From Acidobacteriota bacterium (GTDB taxonomy: Bacteria > Acidobacteriota > Vicinamibacteria > Vicinamibacterales > CAVVIG01): a stretch of 64,000 bases of DNA. Below the pieces are notes generated by a model, which saw only the letters and a program-made list of their open reading frames with translations, made no database searches and was not told where the DNA came from. Where the stretch lies: NCBI GenBank assembly GCA_003222395.1, contig QHWB01000039.1, forward strand, positions 310,001 to 374,000, written 5' to 3'. How positions within the stretch are numbered: the stretch's first letter is position 1; each line of letters opens with the position of its first letter. A program made the translations under genes and the position numbers. Positions 31,222 through 39,885 of the stretch are shown here, piece by piece.

Positions 31222-32628
31222 CTAAAGGGCGGAAGTCGACGTCTTTTTCAATCCATCGAGCGCGCGCGCCATGCTCGTGAGCGCGGCGTCGAGCGTCTTG
31301 CGCGAGGTCGCGATGTTCATGCGGACGTGATTGTCGCCGCCCTTGCCGTACGTATCGCCGGCGTTGAGCGCCACCTTCGCGTTCTTCGCGAACCACTTGA
31401 CGAGCATCGCTTCCGGCGAAGGCGGATTTCCGTTGCGCGTCTTGCCGGCTTCCGCAGCGGCCATCCCCTTCGCGTCGATGCGCGCGGCCACGTCGGAAAG
31501 ATCGAGCCACGTCAGGTAGGTGCCCTGCGGCTTGGCCCCGATCTTCACGAGCGGTATGTTCGCCCGGATGAACTTCTGCGTGAAATCGTGGTTGCCGTCG
31601 ATGTAGTCGACGCACTGGTTCAGCCAGTCCTCGCCGCCCGCGTAGGCCGCCTTGCTGGCGATCATACCGAGCGTCGAGAGGTCGGCGCGGTTCTGTGCCT
31701 TCACGCGGTTGATGTACTCCACGTTGTCGGAGAAGAACCACGCGCACTTCATCGCCGCCAGACCGAAGGACTTGCTCGCCGCCTTGAACGTGATGCTGTT
31801 GTTGACGACCGCCTTGTTCGGCAGCGTGGCGAAGGGCGTGTACTTGTTCCCCTTGCTGACGAAATCGCAGTGGATCTCGTCGGCGAGCACGACGACGCGC
31901 TTGCGCAGGCAGATTTCGCCGAGGCGCATCAGATCGTCAGGCGACCACGCGTTGCCGGTCGGGTTCTGCGGGTTGCACAGGATGAACGCGTTCGTGTCCA
32001 TGCTGATGCGCCGCTCGAAGTCGTCGAAATCGATCTGGAATCTGCCGTCGACGTACTTCATCAGGCTCTCTTCCGGCTTCGTCCCGGTGAAGCGGAGATC
32101 GCCGTAGAACCCGTTGTAGGTCGGCGTCGTCAGCAGCACTTTGCTGCCCACGGGACAAAACGTCTTGATCGCCGCGATGAGGCCGGGGTGCACGCCGGTC
32201 GTGATCACGACCGATTCAGGGTTGACGTCGATGCCGTAGCGCCTCTTGTTCCACGCGACGATGCCGTCGGTGAACGACTTCGGCGTGTCGAGGTATCCCC
32301 AGTTTTCATGCTGGATGCGTTCCTGCAAAGCCTTGGTGATGACCGGCGCGCAGCGGAAATCCATGTCGGCAATGCCCATGCCGGCCACGATCGTTCCCAT
32401 TTCGTTCTGACGGAGCGCCTGATCCCATTTCACCGAATCGGTGCCGAGGCGGTTGTATGGCGTATCGAAGTCGTACTTGCCGGTGTCGGCGGCCGCGCCA
32501 AACGCCGCGCCCGCAGCGACGCCCGTCATGGCTCCCAGGGAGGTGCCCGGTCCCACAGCGCCCACGAGCGCCGTCATTCCCGCGTTCCTCAGGAACGCTC
32601 TGCGATTCAGACCGTCATACTGCGACAT
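31222..32628 (-). CDS. PLP-dependent aminotransferase class I/II, MalY/PatB (C-S lyase)-like, with Tat-type signal
   Basis: Fold-type I PLP enzyme. Relatives PatB/MalY cleave cystathionine or act as aminotransferases. The PLP lysine is in FKAASKSFGLA, with NPQNPTGNAWS and LADEIHCDFV upstream, as in MalY/PatB. The first 45 residues (NRRAFLRNAGMTALVGAVGP) carry a twin-arginine motif and hydrophobic, Ala/Gly-rich segment. The enzyme is thus predicted to be exported folded with its cofactor, which is rare for this family. ATG 32628. The gene ends in a nested palindrome and terminator. Confidence 0.88.
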   Translation of the reverse strand: MSQYDGLNRRAFLRNAGMTALVGAVGPGTSLGAMTGVAAGAAFGAAADTGKYDFDTPYNRLGTDSVKWDQALRQNEMGTIVAGMGIADMDFRCAPVITKALQERIQHENWGYLDTPKSFTDGIVAWNKRRYGIDVNPESVVITTGVHPGLIAAIKTFCPVGSKVLLTTPTYNGFYGDLRFTGTKPEESLMKYVDGRFQIDFDDFERRISMDTNAFILCNPQNPTGNAWSPDDLMRLGEICLRKRVVVLADEIHCDFVSKGNKYTPFATLPNKAVVNNSITFKAASKSFGLAAMKCAWFFSDNVEYINRVKAQNRADLSTLGMIASKAAYAGGEDWLNQCVDYIDGNHDFTQKFIRANIPLVKIGAKPQGTYLTWLDLSDVAARIDAKGMAAAEAGKTRNGNPPSPEAMLVKWFAKNAKVALNAGDTYGKGGDNHVRMNIATSRKTLDAALTSMARALDGLKKTSTSAL

Positions 32629-32691
32629 GCGTGTGCCTCCCTTGAATTACGGTGGCCAGATGTTACACCCGCGCGCGCCGAATGTGGTCGG

Positions 32692-32898
32692 TTAAGCGGG
32701 CCGGACGTTCTCGCCCCGCGGTCCTTTCGGTCCCTGCCCTTTGTCGAACGTCACCGCTTGTCCTTCGCGCAGTTCGTCGAACGGCGTGCTCGTGCACGCG
32801 GACTGGTGAAAGAAGTACTCACTCCCGTCTTCCGCTGCGATGAACCCGAACCCCTTGGCCGTCACCAACCGCTTGATGGTGCCCTTCGTCGAAGCCAT
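32692..32898 (-). CDS. cold-shock-domain protein
   Basis: Single OB-fold RNA/DNA chaperone of 68 residues with RNP1 KGFGFIAAEDG and RNP2 EYFFHQS, ending GPKGPRGENVRPA. ATG 32898 has AAGGAG at the right distance. The longer ORF start (32976) is not needed. Confidence 0.94.
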   Translation of the reverse strand: MASTKGTIKRLVTAKGFGFIAAEDGSEYFFHQSACTSTPFDELREGQAVTFDKGQGPKGPRGENVRPA

Positions 32899-33068
32899 GT
32901 CGCGTCTCCTTCGGCTGTCGCCTATCCGCGCCGATGAGTATACGGCGGGACTGAACTTTTTCCTGCGCCAGGGCAAATTTCTGTGGCGCCGAAGCCGGCG
33001 AGCCTCAAGAATAGCTGGGATTCGTGCCGATCGGGAATGGCCGTGTTTTTGCAGCCTACTCAGGCGTT

Positions 33069-33254
33069 ATGCCTCGTAAACGTGCCCCGATCGATCAGCT
33101 CCCGGGTCGCTTCCCGGAAATCCGTACGGACGGCGACAGCGTCACCTTCAAGCTGGCGCTGCCAGGCCTCGACGAGCAGACGCGTCTCGTGCTGCGCTGC
33201 GACCCTGACGGCAACGTCTGGGCGTCAATCGCTTCGCGGCGGCCGGCCGACTAA
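33069..33254 (+). CDS. possible small hypothetical protein
   Basis: A 61-residue ORF starting MPRKRAPIDQLPGRFPEI with a beta-rich middle (DSVTFKLALPGLDEQTRLVL). The amino-acid composition is plausible and ATG 33069 fits, but no ribosome site or known motif is visible. Divergent from the cold-shock gene. Confidence 0.45.
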   Translation: MPRKRAPIDQLPGRFPEIRTDGDSVTFKLALPGLDEQTRLVLRCDPDGNVWASIASRRPAD

Positions 33255-33363
33255 AGATCGTTCGAGCAAAAGCGCGCATCGGCGCGGAGGGGGACGGAAC
33301 GCGATCGAGGGACGCGGGAAGAGAGTGAGTTCAGGCGATCGACTTACGCGCCTGGACCGAGCG

Positions 33364-33528
33364 TTATGAGTTGGCAGCCTGACTGGCCTTGAGCTTCATC
33401 TCGATCTGACCGCGCAGAATCGAGCACCACTCCTTGTGATCGGCAATCGGCATCCCGCATTCGACGCAGATCCGAATCCGTTCTTTCGGCGGCTCGCTCT
33501 TTCCCAGCAAACGCTTCAGCAGTGACAT
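33364..33528 (-). CDS. small zinc-ribbon-like protein
   Basis: A 54-residue product starting MSLLKRLLGKSEPPKERIRI. Three cysteines (CVECGMPIADHKEWC) and a histidine could bind one zinc. ATG 33528 is preceded by GGGAGGG. Function unknown. Confidence 0.65.
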   Translation of the reverse strand: MSLLKRLLGKSEPPKERIRICVECGMPIADHKEWCSILRGQIEMKLKASQAANS

Positions 33529-33599
33529 GCGCCCTCCCGGCGGCTGTCCATTGGTCGTTGAGACGTTAGACGGCCGCCGGAGGTTCATGGTTGTCGACG

Positions 33600-33686
33600 G
33601 CCCAGACAGCCCTGAGCCGTCGCGAAGCGCGTACGCGCCGGGCAACAGCGGCGGATGTGGGGTCCGCCGCCTGAAGAAGTGTCTGG
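33600..33686 (+). repeat. mosaic intergenic repeat, copy 4 (module B, diverged)
   Basis: GACAGCCCTGAGCCGTCGCG followed by GAAGCGCG, CGCC and GGATGTGGGGTCCGCCGCC. It aligns with copies at 7.26 and 17.73 kb. It lies immediately 3' of the pirin gene. Confidence 0.75.
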
Positions 33687-33688
33687 CC

Positions 33689-34600
33689 TCAGGCGTGTTT
33701 AATGAACGTCCCGGCGCGCAGCTCGTCGTAAGCGCGCTGGAGCTCCTGTTCGGTGTTCATGACGATCGGGCCGTACCAGGCCACCGGCTCCTCGATCGGC
33801 TTGCCTGAGACGAGCAGGAAGCGGATCCCCTCGTCGCCGGCCTGCACGCTGATCTCGTCGCCGCTGTCGAACAGCACGAGCGATCGGTTGCCGGTGCGGT
33901 CGATTTCGGGATCAGATCCGCTGCCGGTCCCGACACGTTCCGTCGCGACCGCGCGCGGCTCCGAGGCGTCGCGGAACGAACCCGAGCCTGCGAACACATA
34001 CGCAAACGCATGCCGCGAGCGCTCGATCGCGATCCGCTTGCGCTGACCCGGCGGCACCGACACGTCGACGTACCGCGGATCGGCTGCAACGCCTTCGACC
34101 GGTCCGGTCTTGCCCCAGAACGATCCGCAGATCACGCGCGCCGTCGTCCCATCGTCGTCGGTCACTTCTGGGATGTCGCGCGCGGCGATGTCCTGATATC
34201 GCGGCGCGGTCATCTTCAGCGACGATGGCAGGTTCGCCCACAGCTGGAAACCGTGCATGCGCCCCGCCGCGTCGCCCTTCGGCATCTCCTGATGAAGGAT
34301 GCCGCTCCCGGCCGTCATCCACTGCACGTCGCCGGCGCCGAGGCTGCCGCGGTTGCCGAGGCTGTCGCCGTGCGCGACGCTGCCGGCGAGCACGTACGTG
34401 ATCGTCTCGATGCCGCGGTGCGGATGCCACGGGAATCCGGCCACGTAATCGTCCGGATTCTCGTTGCGGAAATCATCGAGCAACAGAAATGGATCGAAAT
34501 CGGTCGTGTTGCCGAAGCCGAACGCGCGCCGCAGCCTGACGCCGGCGCCCTCCAATGTCGGCTTCGATTGGACGATTCTTTTGATTGGTCTGATCGACAT
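33689..34600 (-). CDS. pirin-family protein
   Basis: Bicupin iron protein; some bacterial pirins act as quercetinases or redox modulators. Typical metal-site motifs are FPWHPHRGIETITYVL and GSGILHQEMP, with an upstream LLDDFRNENPDDY. ATG 34600 with AAGGA upstream starts MSIRPIKRIVQSKPT; the ORF-track start (34789) runs antisense into doxX. Same strand as doxX and probably co-transcribed; pirin, DoxX and HxlR genes often sit together in redox/electrophile responses. Confidence 0.92.
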   Translation of the reverse strand: MSIRPIKRIVQSKPTLEGAGVRLRRAFGFGNTTDFDPFLLLDDFRNENPDDYVAGFPWHPHRGIETITYVLAGSVAHGDSLGNRGSLGAGDVQWMTAGSGILHQEMPKGDAAGRMHGFQLWANLPSSLKMTAPRYQDIAARDIPEVTDDDGTTARVICGSFWGKTGPVEGVAADPRYVDVSVPPGQRKRIAIERSRHAFAYVFAGSGSFRDASEPRAVATERVGTGSGSDPEIDRTGNRSLVLFDSGDEISVQAGDEGIRFLLVSGKPIEEPVAWYGPIVMNTEQELQRAYDELRAGTFIKHA

Positions 34601-34655
34601 GATTCCTTCTTTTGTACGCGTGCGCGCACCCTGCACCCCTGCACAGAACGTTCGC

Positions 34656-35153
34656 TCATACCTGTACCGGGCGACGGACGGCGAGATTGCCAATGCCGCC
34701 CACGACTCCGATGACGAGCGCGCTCCACGCGATTGCCGGCGTCCAGAGCGACGAGAATCCCAGCAGCGTGTCGAGCGAATAGACACCAAACCCGGTGAGC
34801 GTCAGCGTCGCGGCGCCGGCTGCGTACAACAACGGTAGCTCGATTCCGTTGGTCGTCGCGAACAGCCCATTGGCCCAGTGCACGCTGACTGCGGCGACGA
34901 TCATCACCGCGAGCATCAACGCCGGGCCAATTGGCCCGAAGAGGCCCAGAGCCACGAGCACGCCGCTCAGCACTTCACCCGCCGCCGCCGCGAACGCGAA
35001 CAGCCGGCCTGGCCTGAAACCCAGCGTCTCGAAGTAGCCGGTCACCGCGGTCAGGCCGTACCCGCCGAACCAGCCAAACAGCTTCTGCGCGCCGTGCGCC
35101 GCCATCATGAGGCCGAGCACGATCCGCGCGACGAACAATCCTGCATCCGCCAT
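34656..35153 (-). CDS. DoxX-family membrane protein
   Basis: Integral membrane protein of 165 residues with four hydrophobic helices, starting LFVARIVLGLMMAAHGAQKL and GWFGGYGL, a DoxX signature. It is probably linked to quinone or thiol redox homeostasis. It is divergent from the HxlR regulator, and a consensus-like promoter with a palindrome over the -35 box drives it. GGAGGTG lies just before the ATG. The short gap to pirin contains a mini heptamer repeat (ACCCTGC, ACCCCTGC). Confidence 0.92.
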   Translation of the reverse strand: MADAGLFVARIVLGLMMAAHGAQKLFGWFGGYGLTAVTGYFETLGFRPGRLFAFAAAAGEVLSGVLVALGLFGPIGPALMLAVMIVAAVSVHWANGLFATTNGIELPLLYAAGAATLTLTGFGVYSLDTLLGFSSLWTPAIAWSALVIGVVGGIGNLAVRRPVQV

Positions 35154-35175
35154 CGTTCACCTCCAGAACCACTAC

Positions 35176-35207
35176 ACTATACTTTATATAGTTACAACTT
35201 GTCAAGT
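35176..35207 (-). promoter_or_regulatory. doxX promoter with palindromic operator
   Basis: On the minus strand TTGACA (35205-35200) and TATAGT (35181-35176) are 18 bp apart, close to the sigma-70 consensus. The perfect palindrome ACTTGtCAAGT (35197-35207) covers the -35 box. A second inverted repeat, ACTATA...TATAGT, lies at 35176-35192. The neighbouring HxlR protein is the obvious candidate to bind. The site is AT-rich against a GC-rich background. Confidence 0.7.
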
Positions 35208-35226
35208 AGTTACTTGGGCTGGTACC

Positions 35227-35619
35227 ATGCGAGGTCCCATGGGAGAACGATCGGCTGAGACGCCGGAGTTGTGCCGCCGGTTTCATCACGCCAGCGAGTT
35301 GATCGGACGCCGCTGGACGGGCGCAATCATTTTCGTGCTGCTCGCGTCGCGCTGCCGCTTCGCCACGCTGCGCGCCGCGATTCCCGACATCACCGATCGG
35401 ATGCTCAGCGAACGCCTTCAGGAGCTCGAGGACGAGGGGATCGTGGAACGCACCGTCGTGCCCGAGACGCCGGTTCGCGTGGAATACGCGCTGACGAAGA
35501 AAGGACGCGCACTGGGCGACGCCATCGAGGCCATCACCGAGTGGGCGCACAAGTGGGTCGAGCCCGAGACGGTCTCGCCGAAACCGGCGGTTCAGACCCG
35601 CCGCCGCCGACGCGCCTGA
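35227..35619 (+). CDS. HxlR-family transcriptional regulator
   Basis: Winged-helix regulator, typically sensing aldehydes, quinones or thiol stress through a conserved cysteine near the N-terminus; here C is present in TPELCRRFHHASELIG. The core shows RRWTGAIIFVLLASRCRFAT, ITDRMLSERLQELEDEGIVE and a basic C-terminus. Product of 130 residues from ATG 35227 (35239 also possible). Divergent from doxX-pirin across a 73-bp gap with palindromes, so it probably regulates them. Confidence 0.92.
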   Translation: MRGPMGERSAETPELCRRFHHASELIGRRWTGAIIFVLLASRCRFATLRAAIPDITDRMLSERLQELEDEGIVERTVVPETPVRVEYALTKKGRALGDAIEAITEWAHKWVEPETVSPKPAVQTRRRRRA

Positions 35620-35671
35620 ACGACGTTCTCACGGCTTACCGAAAATCGCTTCTACGCTGGACCGCGACGGC

Positions 35672-38104
35672 ATGGTGGCAATCCTTCTTCTGGCGATGAG
35701 TCTGTCGTCGACGCAGAGCGCGACCGATGACGCGTCGAGAGCGCGCGAGCTCGTGACGGCGACCGACGCCGCGCTGGCCCGCGGCCAGTACCAAGACGCG
35801 ATCAAAAGCGCGGAGGACGCGTTGAGGGCGCACGAACAGCTCGGCCTTCACGCCGATGCCGCGTGGGATCTGAACGCGATCGGCCTCGCGAATTTCTATC
35901 TCGCCCGCTACGCCGCGGCGCTCGACGCCTACCGGCGCGCGCTCGATCTCGATCGCGCGAGCGACAGCGCGGACGGCACGATCACGCGGTTGAACAACAT
36001 CGGCAACGTGCACTTCATGCTCGGTCGGTACTCGGACGCCTTGCAGCAGTATCAGGACGCGCTCCGCCGCGTCGACACGGCGCCGCCGCGCGCGCGCGAG
36101 CGGCTGCACAAGATGACGGTCTCGAACCTCGCGGTGCTCAACCAGCGCCTGGGCGCCGACGAACGCGCCCTCGATTACTACGGCGAGCTGTCGGGCGAAA
36201 CGATGCAGCCGGCCGAAGAGGCGCAGCTGCTCGTCAACCGCGGCGCGCTGTTCCGCCGGCTCGGAGATCCGGTCAAGGCGCTGGAGCTGTATCGTTCGGC
36301 GCAGCGGCTCTTCGCGACCTCAGGACACCGCGACGGCGAGATCGGCGCGTGGCGCAACATAGGGATCCTGTACGCCCTCGAGCTGGGCGATGCCGGTCGC
36401 GCCCTCGACGCATTCGACACCGCTCTCCGGCTCGCGCGCGCTTCGTCGAACCGCCTCCGCGAAGCCCAGGCGCTCCTCTACCGCGGCGAGGCGCTACGGC
36501 GCGCCGGCCGCCTGGAGGCCGCCGAACTCGACCTGCAGGCGGCGCTCGACGCGGCAAGTGGTGCGGGCCTCGTCGAGGAACAATGGAAGGCGCTGTACGG
36601 CATCGGCCGCGTGCGCGAGGCGAACCGCGACGGTCGAAGCGCGCGAGCGGCCTACGAGCGCGCCATCGCAGCCATCGAGTCGGTGCGATCGGATCTGCGA
36701 ACGCTGGCGCTGCGATCGGAATTCCTCGCCGACCGGCGTGATGTCTACGACGCGCTCGTCTGGCTTCGCGCCGCCGAACGGCCCGCGCCGGTCGCCGATC
36801 TGTTCCGTCTCATCGAGCAGAGCCGCGCGCGCACCTGGCAGGATCGCCTGCAGACGAGCCAACGCGCGCCGTCGCTCGCCGACGTGCAGGCGCGGCTGCC
36901 CGCCGACACGTGGCTCCTCGAATACTGGACCGGCAGCGCCGGCACGGCGCGGCTGTGGATCGCCCGCGACGCCGCCGACGTCACGACCGCCGCACCGAGT
37001 GCTGAGACCGCGCACGCGGTTCATCGCTTCATCGACGACCTCGCACATCCCGAATCGGATTGGCGGCGTACGTCGGCGTTGGTGGGTCGGTCACTGCTGG
37101 CGGGCCTGCCCGACCGCCCGGCGATTACGCGGCTGCTGATCGTGCCGGACGGCACGCTCTCGTTCGTTCCGTTCGAAGCGCTGACGATGCCCGAGACGAA
37201 GCGTTCAGACGATGATGGTTCGGCGGCAAAGGATCCGTCTTTCGTCGTGAACCGGTTCGACGTCAGCTATCTGCCGTCCGCCGCGCTGCTCCTGCGCGCG
37301 CGGGGCACACATCCTCGCTGGACATGGCCATGGCGGCGGCAACTCGTCGCCTTCGGCGATCCCGCAGCAGCCGGCGTATATCCGCTCGAGATGCGGCCGC
37401 TGCCGCCGCTGCCCTACGCCGACGAAGAGGTCCATCGCATCGCTCGCGAGCTCCGCGGCGCCGCAGACGTACACCTCGGAGCCGACGCGCGGAAAGCGTT
37501 CGTCGTCGACGGCCGCCTGCGATCCGTTCCGTTCGTTCACTTCGCGACGCATGCGGTCGCCGACACGCGCGACCCCGATCGCTCGCGGATTCTGCTCGCG
37601 CCGCCCGACGCGAGCGCGCCCGCCGACTATCTTTTCCTCCGCGAAATCTACGACCTCGATCTGCGCGATGTCACGCTCGTCACGTTGTCGGCCTGCGAAA
37701 CCGAGCGCGGCAAGATCGTGCGCGGCGAAGGCGTCGAAGGCTTCAGCCGCGCGCTGCTTGCCGCCGGCGCCTCCGCAGCCATGACGACGATGTGGGATGT
37801 GGCGGATCGGCCGAGCGCCGAGCTCATGACGCTTTTCTATTACGCGCTCGGCCGTGGCGCGTCGCCGGCCGCCGCGCTGCGACAGGCGAAGCTTCGCTTT
37901 CTGCACTCGCGGCTACCCTGGGCGCATCCGTATTTCTGGGCGGGCTACGTGCTCACCGGCGACGGCAGCCAGCCGCTGCCACGCGTCGTCCCGTGGAGCG
38001 CCATCGCCGCTGCCGCGGTGATGATGGTGGCGATCGTTATTGCTGCGATTCGAGCGCGAGCCTCGGCGACAGGCTCGCGGTGGCTTCGTCGCACCGCAGG
38101 CTGA
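35672..38104 (+). CDS. TPR-repeat CHAT-domain protein (caspase-like protease)
   Basis: CHAT domains are caspase-HetF-associated cysteine proteases used in signalling or cell death. Residues 20-370 form tetratricopeptide repeats (AIGLANFYLARYAAALDAYR, NNIGNVHFMLGRYSDALQQY). The C-terminal CHAT domain has the catalytic histidine in VHFATHAVADTRD and cysteine in VTLSACETERGKI, then MTTMWDVAD. A transmembrane helix (SAIAAAAVMMVAIVIAAI) ends the protein. With a hydrophobic N-terminus (MVAILLLAMSLSS) it may be exported or double anchored. The gene converges with and overlaps by 68 bp the last gene of an ECF sigma operon. Confidence 0.92.
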   Translation: MVAILLLAMSLSSTQSATDDASRARELVTATDAALARGQYQDAIKSAEDALRAHEQLGLHADAAWDLNAIGLANFYLARYAAALDAYRRALDLDRASDSADGTITRLNNIGNVHFMLGRYSDALQQYQDALRRVDTAPPRARERLHKMTVSNLAVLNQRLGADERALDYYGELSGETMQPAEEAQLLVNRGALFRRLGDPVKALELYRSAQRLFATSGHRDGEIGAWRNIGILYALELGDAGRALDAFDTALRLARASSNRLREAQALLYRGEALRRAGRLEAAELDLQAALDAASGAGLVEEQWKALYGIGRVREANRDGRSARAAYERAIAAIESVRSDLRTLALRSEFLADRRDVYDALVWLRAAERPAPVADLFRLIEQSRARTWQDRLQTSQRAPSLADVQARLPADTWLLEYWTGSAGTARLWIARDAADVTTAAPSAETAHAVHRFIDDLAHPESDWRRTSALVGRSLLAGLPDRPAITRLLIVPDGTLSFVPFEALTMPETKRSDDDGSAAKDPSFVVNRFDVSYLPSAALLLRARGTHPRWTWPWRRQLVAFGDPAAAGVYPLEMRPLPPLPYADEEVHRIARELRGAADVHLGADARKAFVVDGRLRSVPFVHFATHAVADTRDPDRSRILLAPPDASAPADYLFLREIYDLDLRDVTLVTLSACETERGKIVRGEGVEGFSRALLAAGASAAMTTMWDVADRPSAELMTLFYYALGRGASPAAALRQAKLRFLHSRLPWAHPYFWAGYVLTGDGSQPLPRVVPWSAIAAAAVMMVAIVIAAIRARASATGSRWLRRTAG

Positions 38105-39155
38105 ACGCGTCGATCGGCGCCGACGCCGAGACCACGACGTGCATGTCCGCAGCCGGCGTGATGCCGTCCAGCAGCTCCGACACGGTCAGCGCAAGACGGT
38201 GGCGGCTCGCGAGCGTGCGCACCGCGCGATGGACGAATGTGCCGTTCGCGGCGTACGCCGACAGGCGCACCTTCACGTCGGCCATGTTCGGATTCTGCAG
38301 CGCCAAAGCCATGTATTGGCTTCCGGTCAGCGGACCGCTCGGTCCAAAAGTTGCGACTGCGCGCGGCCTGACCGAAAAAATCGGCTCGGTCTTCGCCAGC
38401 AGCGTTCGCGCGCTGACGGCCGACGTGACGCCGCGCATGTACGAGTAATACGTCGTCGAGTTCGTGCTGCCCTTGACAACGATGCGCAATCCGCGGACAT
38501 CGGCCGTGTCGACCAGTTGGAACCGCAGCTCGGTGGGACCGACGACCCTGAATCCGTTGACGGATGCGCCGTTGACGTTGAGCGATGTTCTCGCGTCGAA
38601 GCCGGTGCCGCGGACGGTGACGACCGTGCCCGCCGGCCAGACGCCTTCGCCGGGAATGACGTCGGTAATCGAGGTTGTTCCGCCGACCGTGACAGTCGCC
38701 GGAGAGATCCTCGCTCTAACAGCGCCGACGGTCGAATAGTTGAACGTCGACTGTGGATCGAGCGTGAACTGAGTTCGTGAACCGGAAATGGCGTCGGCGC
38801 GGACCGGCAGCGAGATGGTGAGGATCGGATAATTCGCTGTCAGCAGCGATGTACCGGAATAGAAAATCTGGACGTGATTGCCGTCGATCACCGCGGCGCC
38901 GGCCATCTCACCGTCTGGTGCGGCGAGGCTGAAGCCGGCGAAGCCCTCAAACACCGACGGGTTGTAGGCCGCCGACGGGCGTCCGCCGGAAATCGGCGAC
39001 ACCTCCGTCGTCCTGACCTTCATCTGGACCATGCCACCGACGGGCACAGTCTCATCGGGGATCCGCATCGTGATTTCGCCGATCGAGTTCGCCGTCGCCG
39101 TGACGGCGACGGCAACGATGGCAGCGGCGTGTACCAACGATCGCTTTACGGACAT
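38037..39155 (-). CDS. secreted protein with cohesin-like and IPT/TIG-like domains
   Basis: Exported protein of 372 residues: signal peptide MSVKRSLVHAAAIVAVAVTA, then a beta-sandwich starting EITMRIPDETVPVGGMVQMK that resembles cohesin-type domains. A central IPT/TIG-like domain follows (DVIPGEGVWPAGTVVTVRGT, GFDARTSLNVNG), then a further beta domain. No enzyme motif. Third gene of the sigma/anti-sigma operon, so probably a target or surface effector of that sigma factor. Its 3' end overlaps the CHAT gene on the other strand. Confidence 0.7.
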   Translation of the reverse strand: MSVKRSLVHAAAIVAVAVTATANSIGEITMRIPDETVPVGGMVQMKVRTTEVSPISGGRPSAAYNPSVFEGFAGFSLAAPDGEMAGAAVIDGNHVQIFYSGTSLLTANYPILTISLPVRADAISGSRTQFTLDPQSTFNYSTVGAVRARISPATVTVGGTTSITDVIPGEGVWPAGTVVTVRGTGFDARTSLNVNGASVNGFRVVGPTELRFQLVDTADVRGLRIVVKGSTNSTTYYSYMRGVTSAVSARTLLAKTEPIFSVRPRAVATFGPSGPLTGSQYMALALQNPNMADVKVRLSAYAANGTFVHRAVRTLASRHRLALTVSELLDGITPAADMHVVVSASAPIDAFSLRCDEATASLSPRLALESQQ

Positions 39156-39165
39156 CTGTTCTCCA

Positions 39166-39885
39166 TCACCGTGGTGCGAGGCGGAAGCGCTCGACGCCCG
39201 ATTCGGCGATTGGCGCGTCGGCCGCGCCGACTGCCTTCACTTGCCAGAGCAGCGTCTTGGACGGAACGATCTGTCTGCGCACCGCAGCCGGAAGCGTGAC
39301 GCTCGTGTCGCTGGTGTCGATTGCCCACAGTTCGCGGCGATCGACTTCCATCAACGCGACATGGTAGCGCACCGCGCCGGACACTGGCTGCCATTCGAAT
39401 CGCTCGGGCGCTTCCACCTGATCGCCGACCGGTGTTCGCACGCTCACCGTCAGCGAACGCATCGCCTCGGTTTCCCTGCCGACATTGGACGGGAGCCGGG
39501 GAGCGTCCGATTTGAAAAGGTAGAAGCTGCCGACGACGGCCAGCAAAACGGCTGCCAGTGAAAGCGCCGGGCGAATCGCGCGGAACGGCCCTTTCGTGCG
39601 CGCTGATCCCTCGTGCCGCGCGTCTGCGAAAATCTCCGACTCGCGCTGCCGCAGCCGAGTCACCCCGTTACGTACCGCGTCGCGCTCCCCGTCGCGCACC
39701 GTCGCGCCGGTGAACGCGCGCAGCAGCGCGAGTTCCGCCTGACAGTTCGCGCACGCCTCGACGTGCGCGGCGACGCTCGCGCGTTCCTGCGGCGCGAGCG
39801 CGCCGTCGGCGTAACGGCCGAGCTCGTCGATCGGCACGCAGTCGGGTCCGGGCTTCAGGGCGCCGTGGAGGAGTTCTTTTTCCAT
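39166..39885 (-). CDS. anti-sigma factor with zinc-finger (ZAS-type) domain
   Basis: Membrane-bound inhibitor of the adjacent ECF sigma factor. The cytoplasmic zinc-binding motif is HVEACANC (H-x3-C-x2-C), preceded by DELGRYADGALAPQERASVA. A transmembrane helix is near residue 110 (LSLAAVLLAVVGSFYLF). The external C-terminus (FEWQPVSGAVRYHVALMEVD) looks like a fibronectin-III-type fold. The start overlaps the sigma gene end by 31 bp, indicating translational coupling. Confidence 0.88.
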   Translation of the reverse strand: MEKELLHGALKPGPDCVPIDELGRYADGALAPQERASVAAHVEACANCQAELALLRAFTGATVRDGERDAVRNGVTRLRQRESEIFADARHEGSARTKGPFRAIRPALSLAAVLLAVVGSFYLFKSDAPRLPSNVGRETEAMRSLTVSVRTPVGDQVEAPERFEWQPVSGAVRYHVALMEVDRRELWAIDTSDTSVTLPAAVRRQIVPSKTLLWQVKAVGAADAPIAESGVERFRLAPR

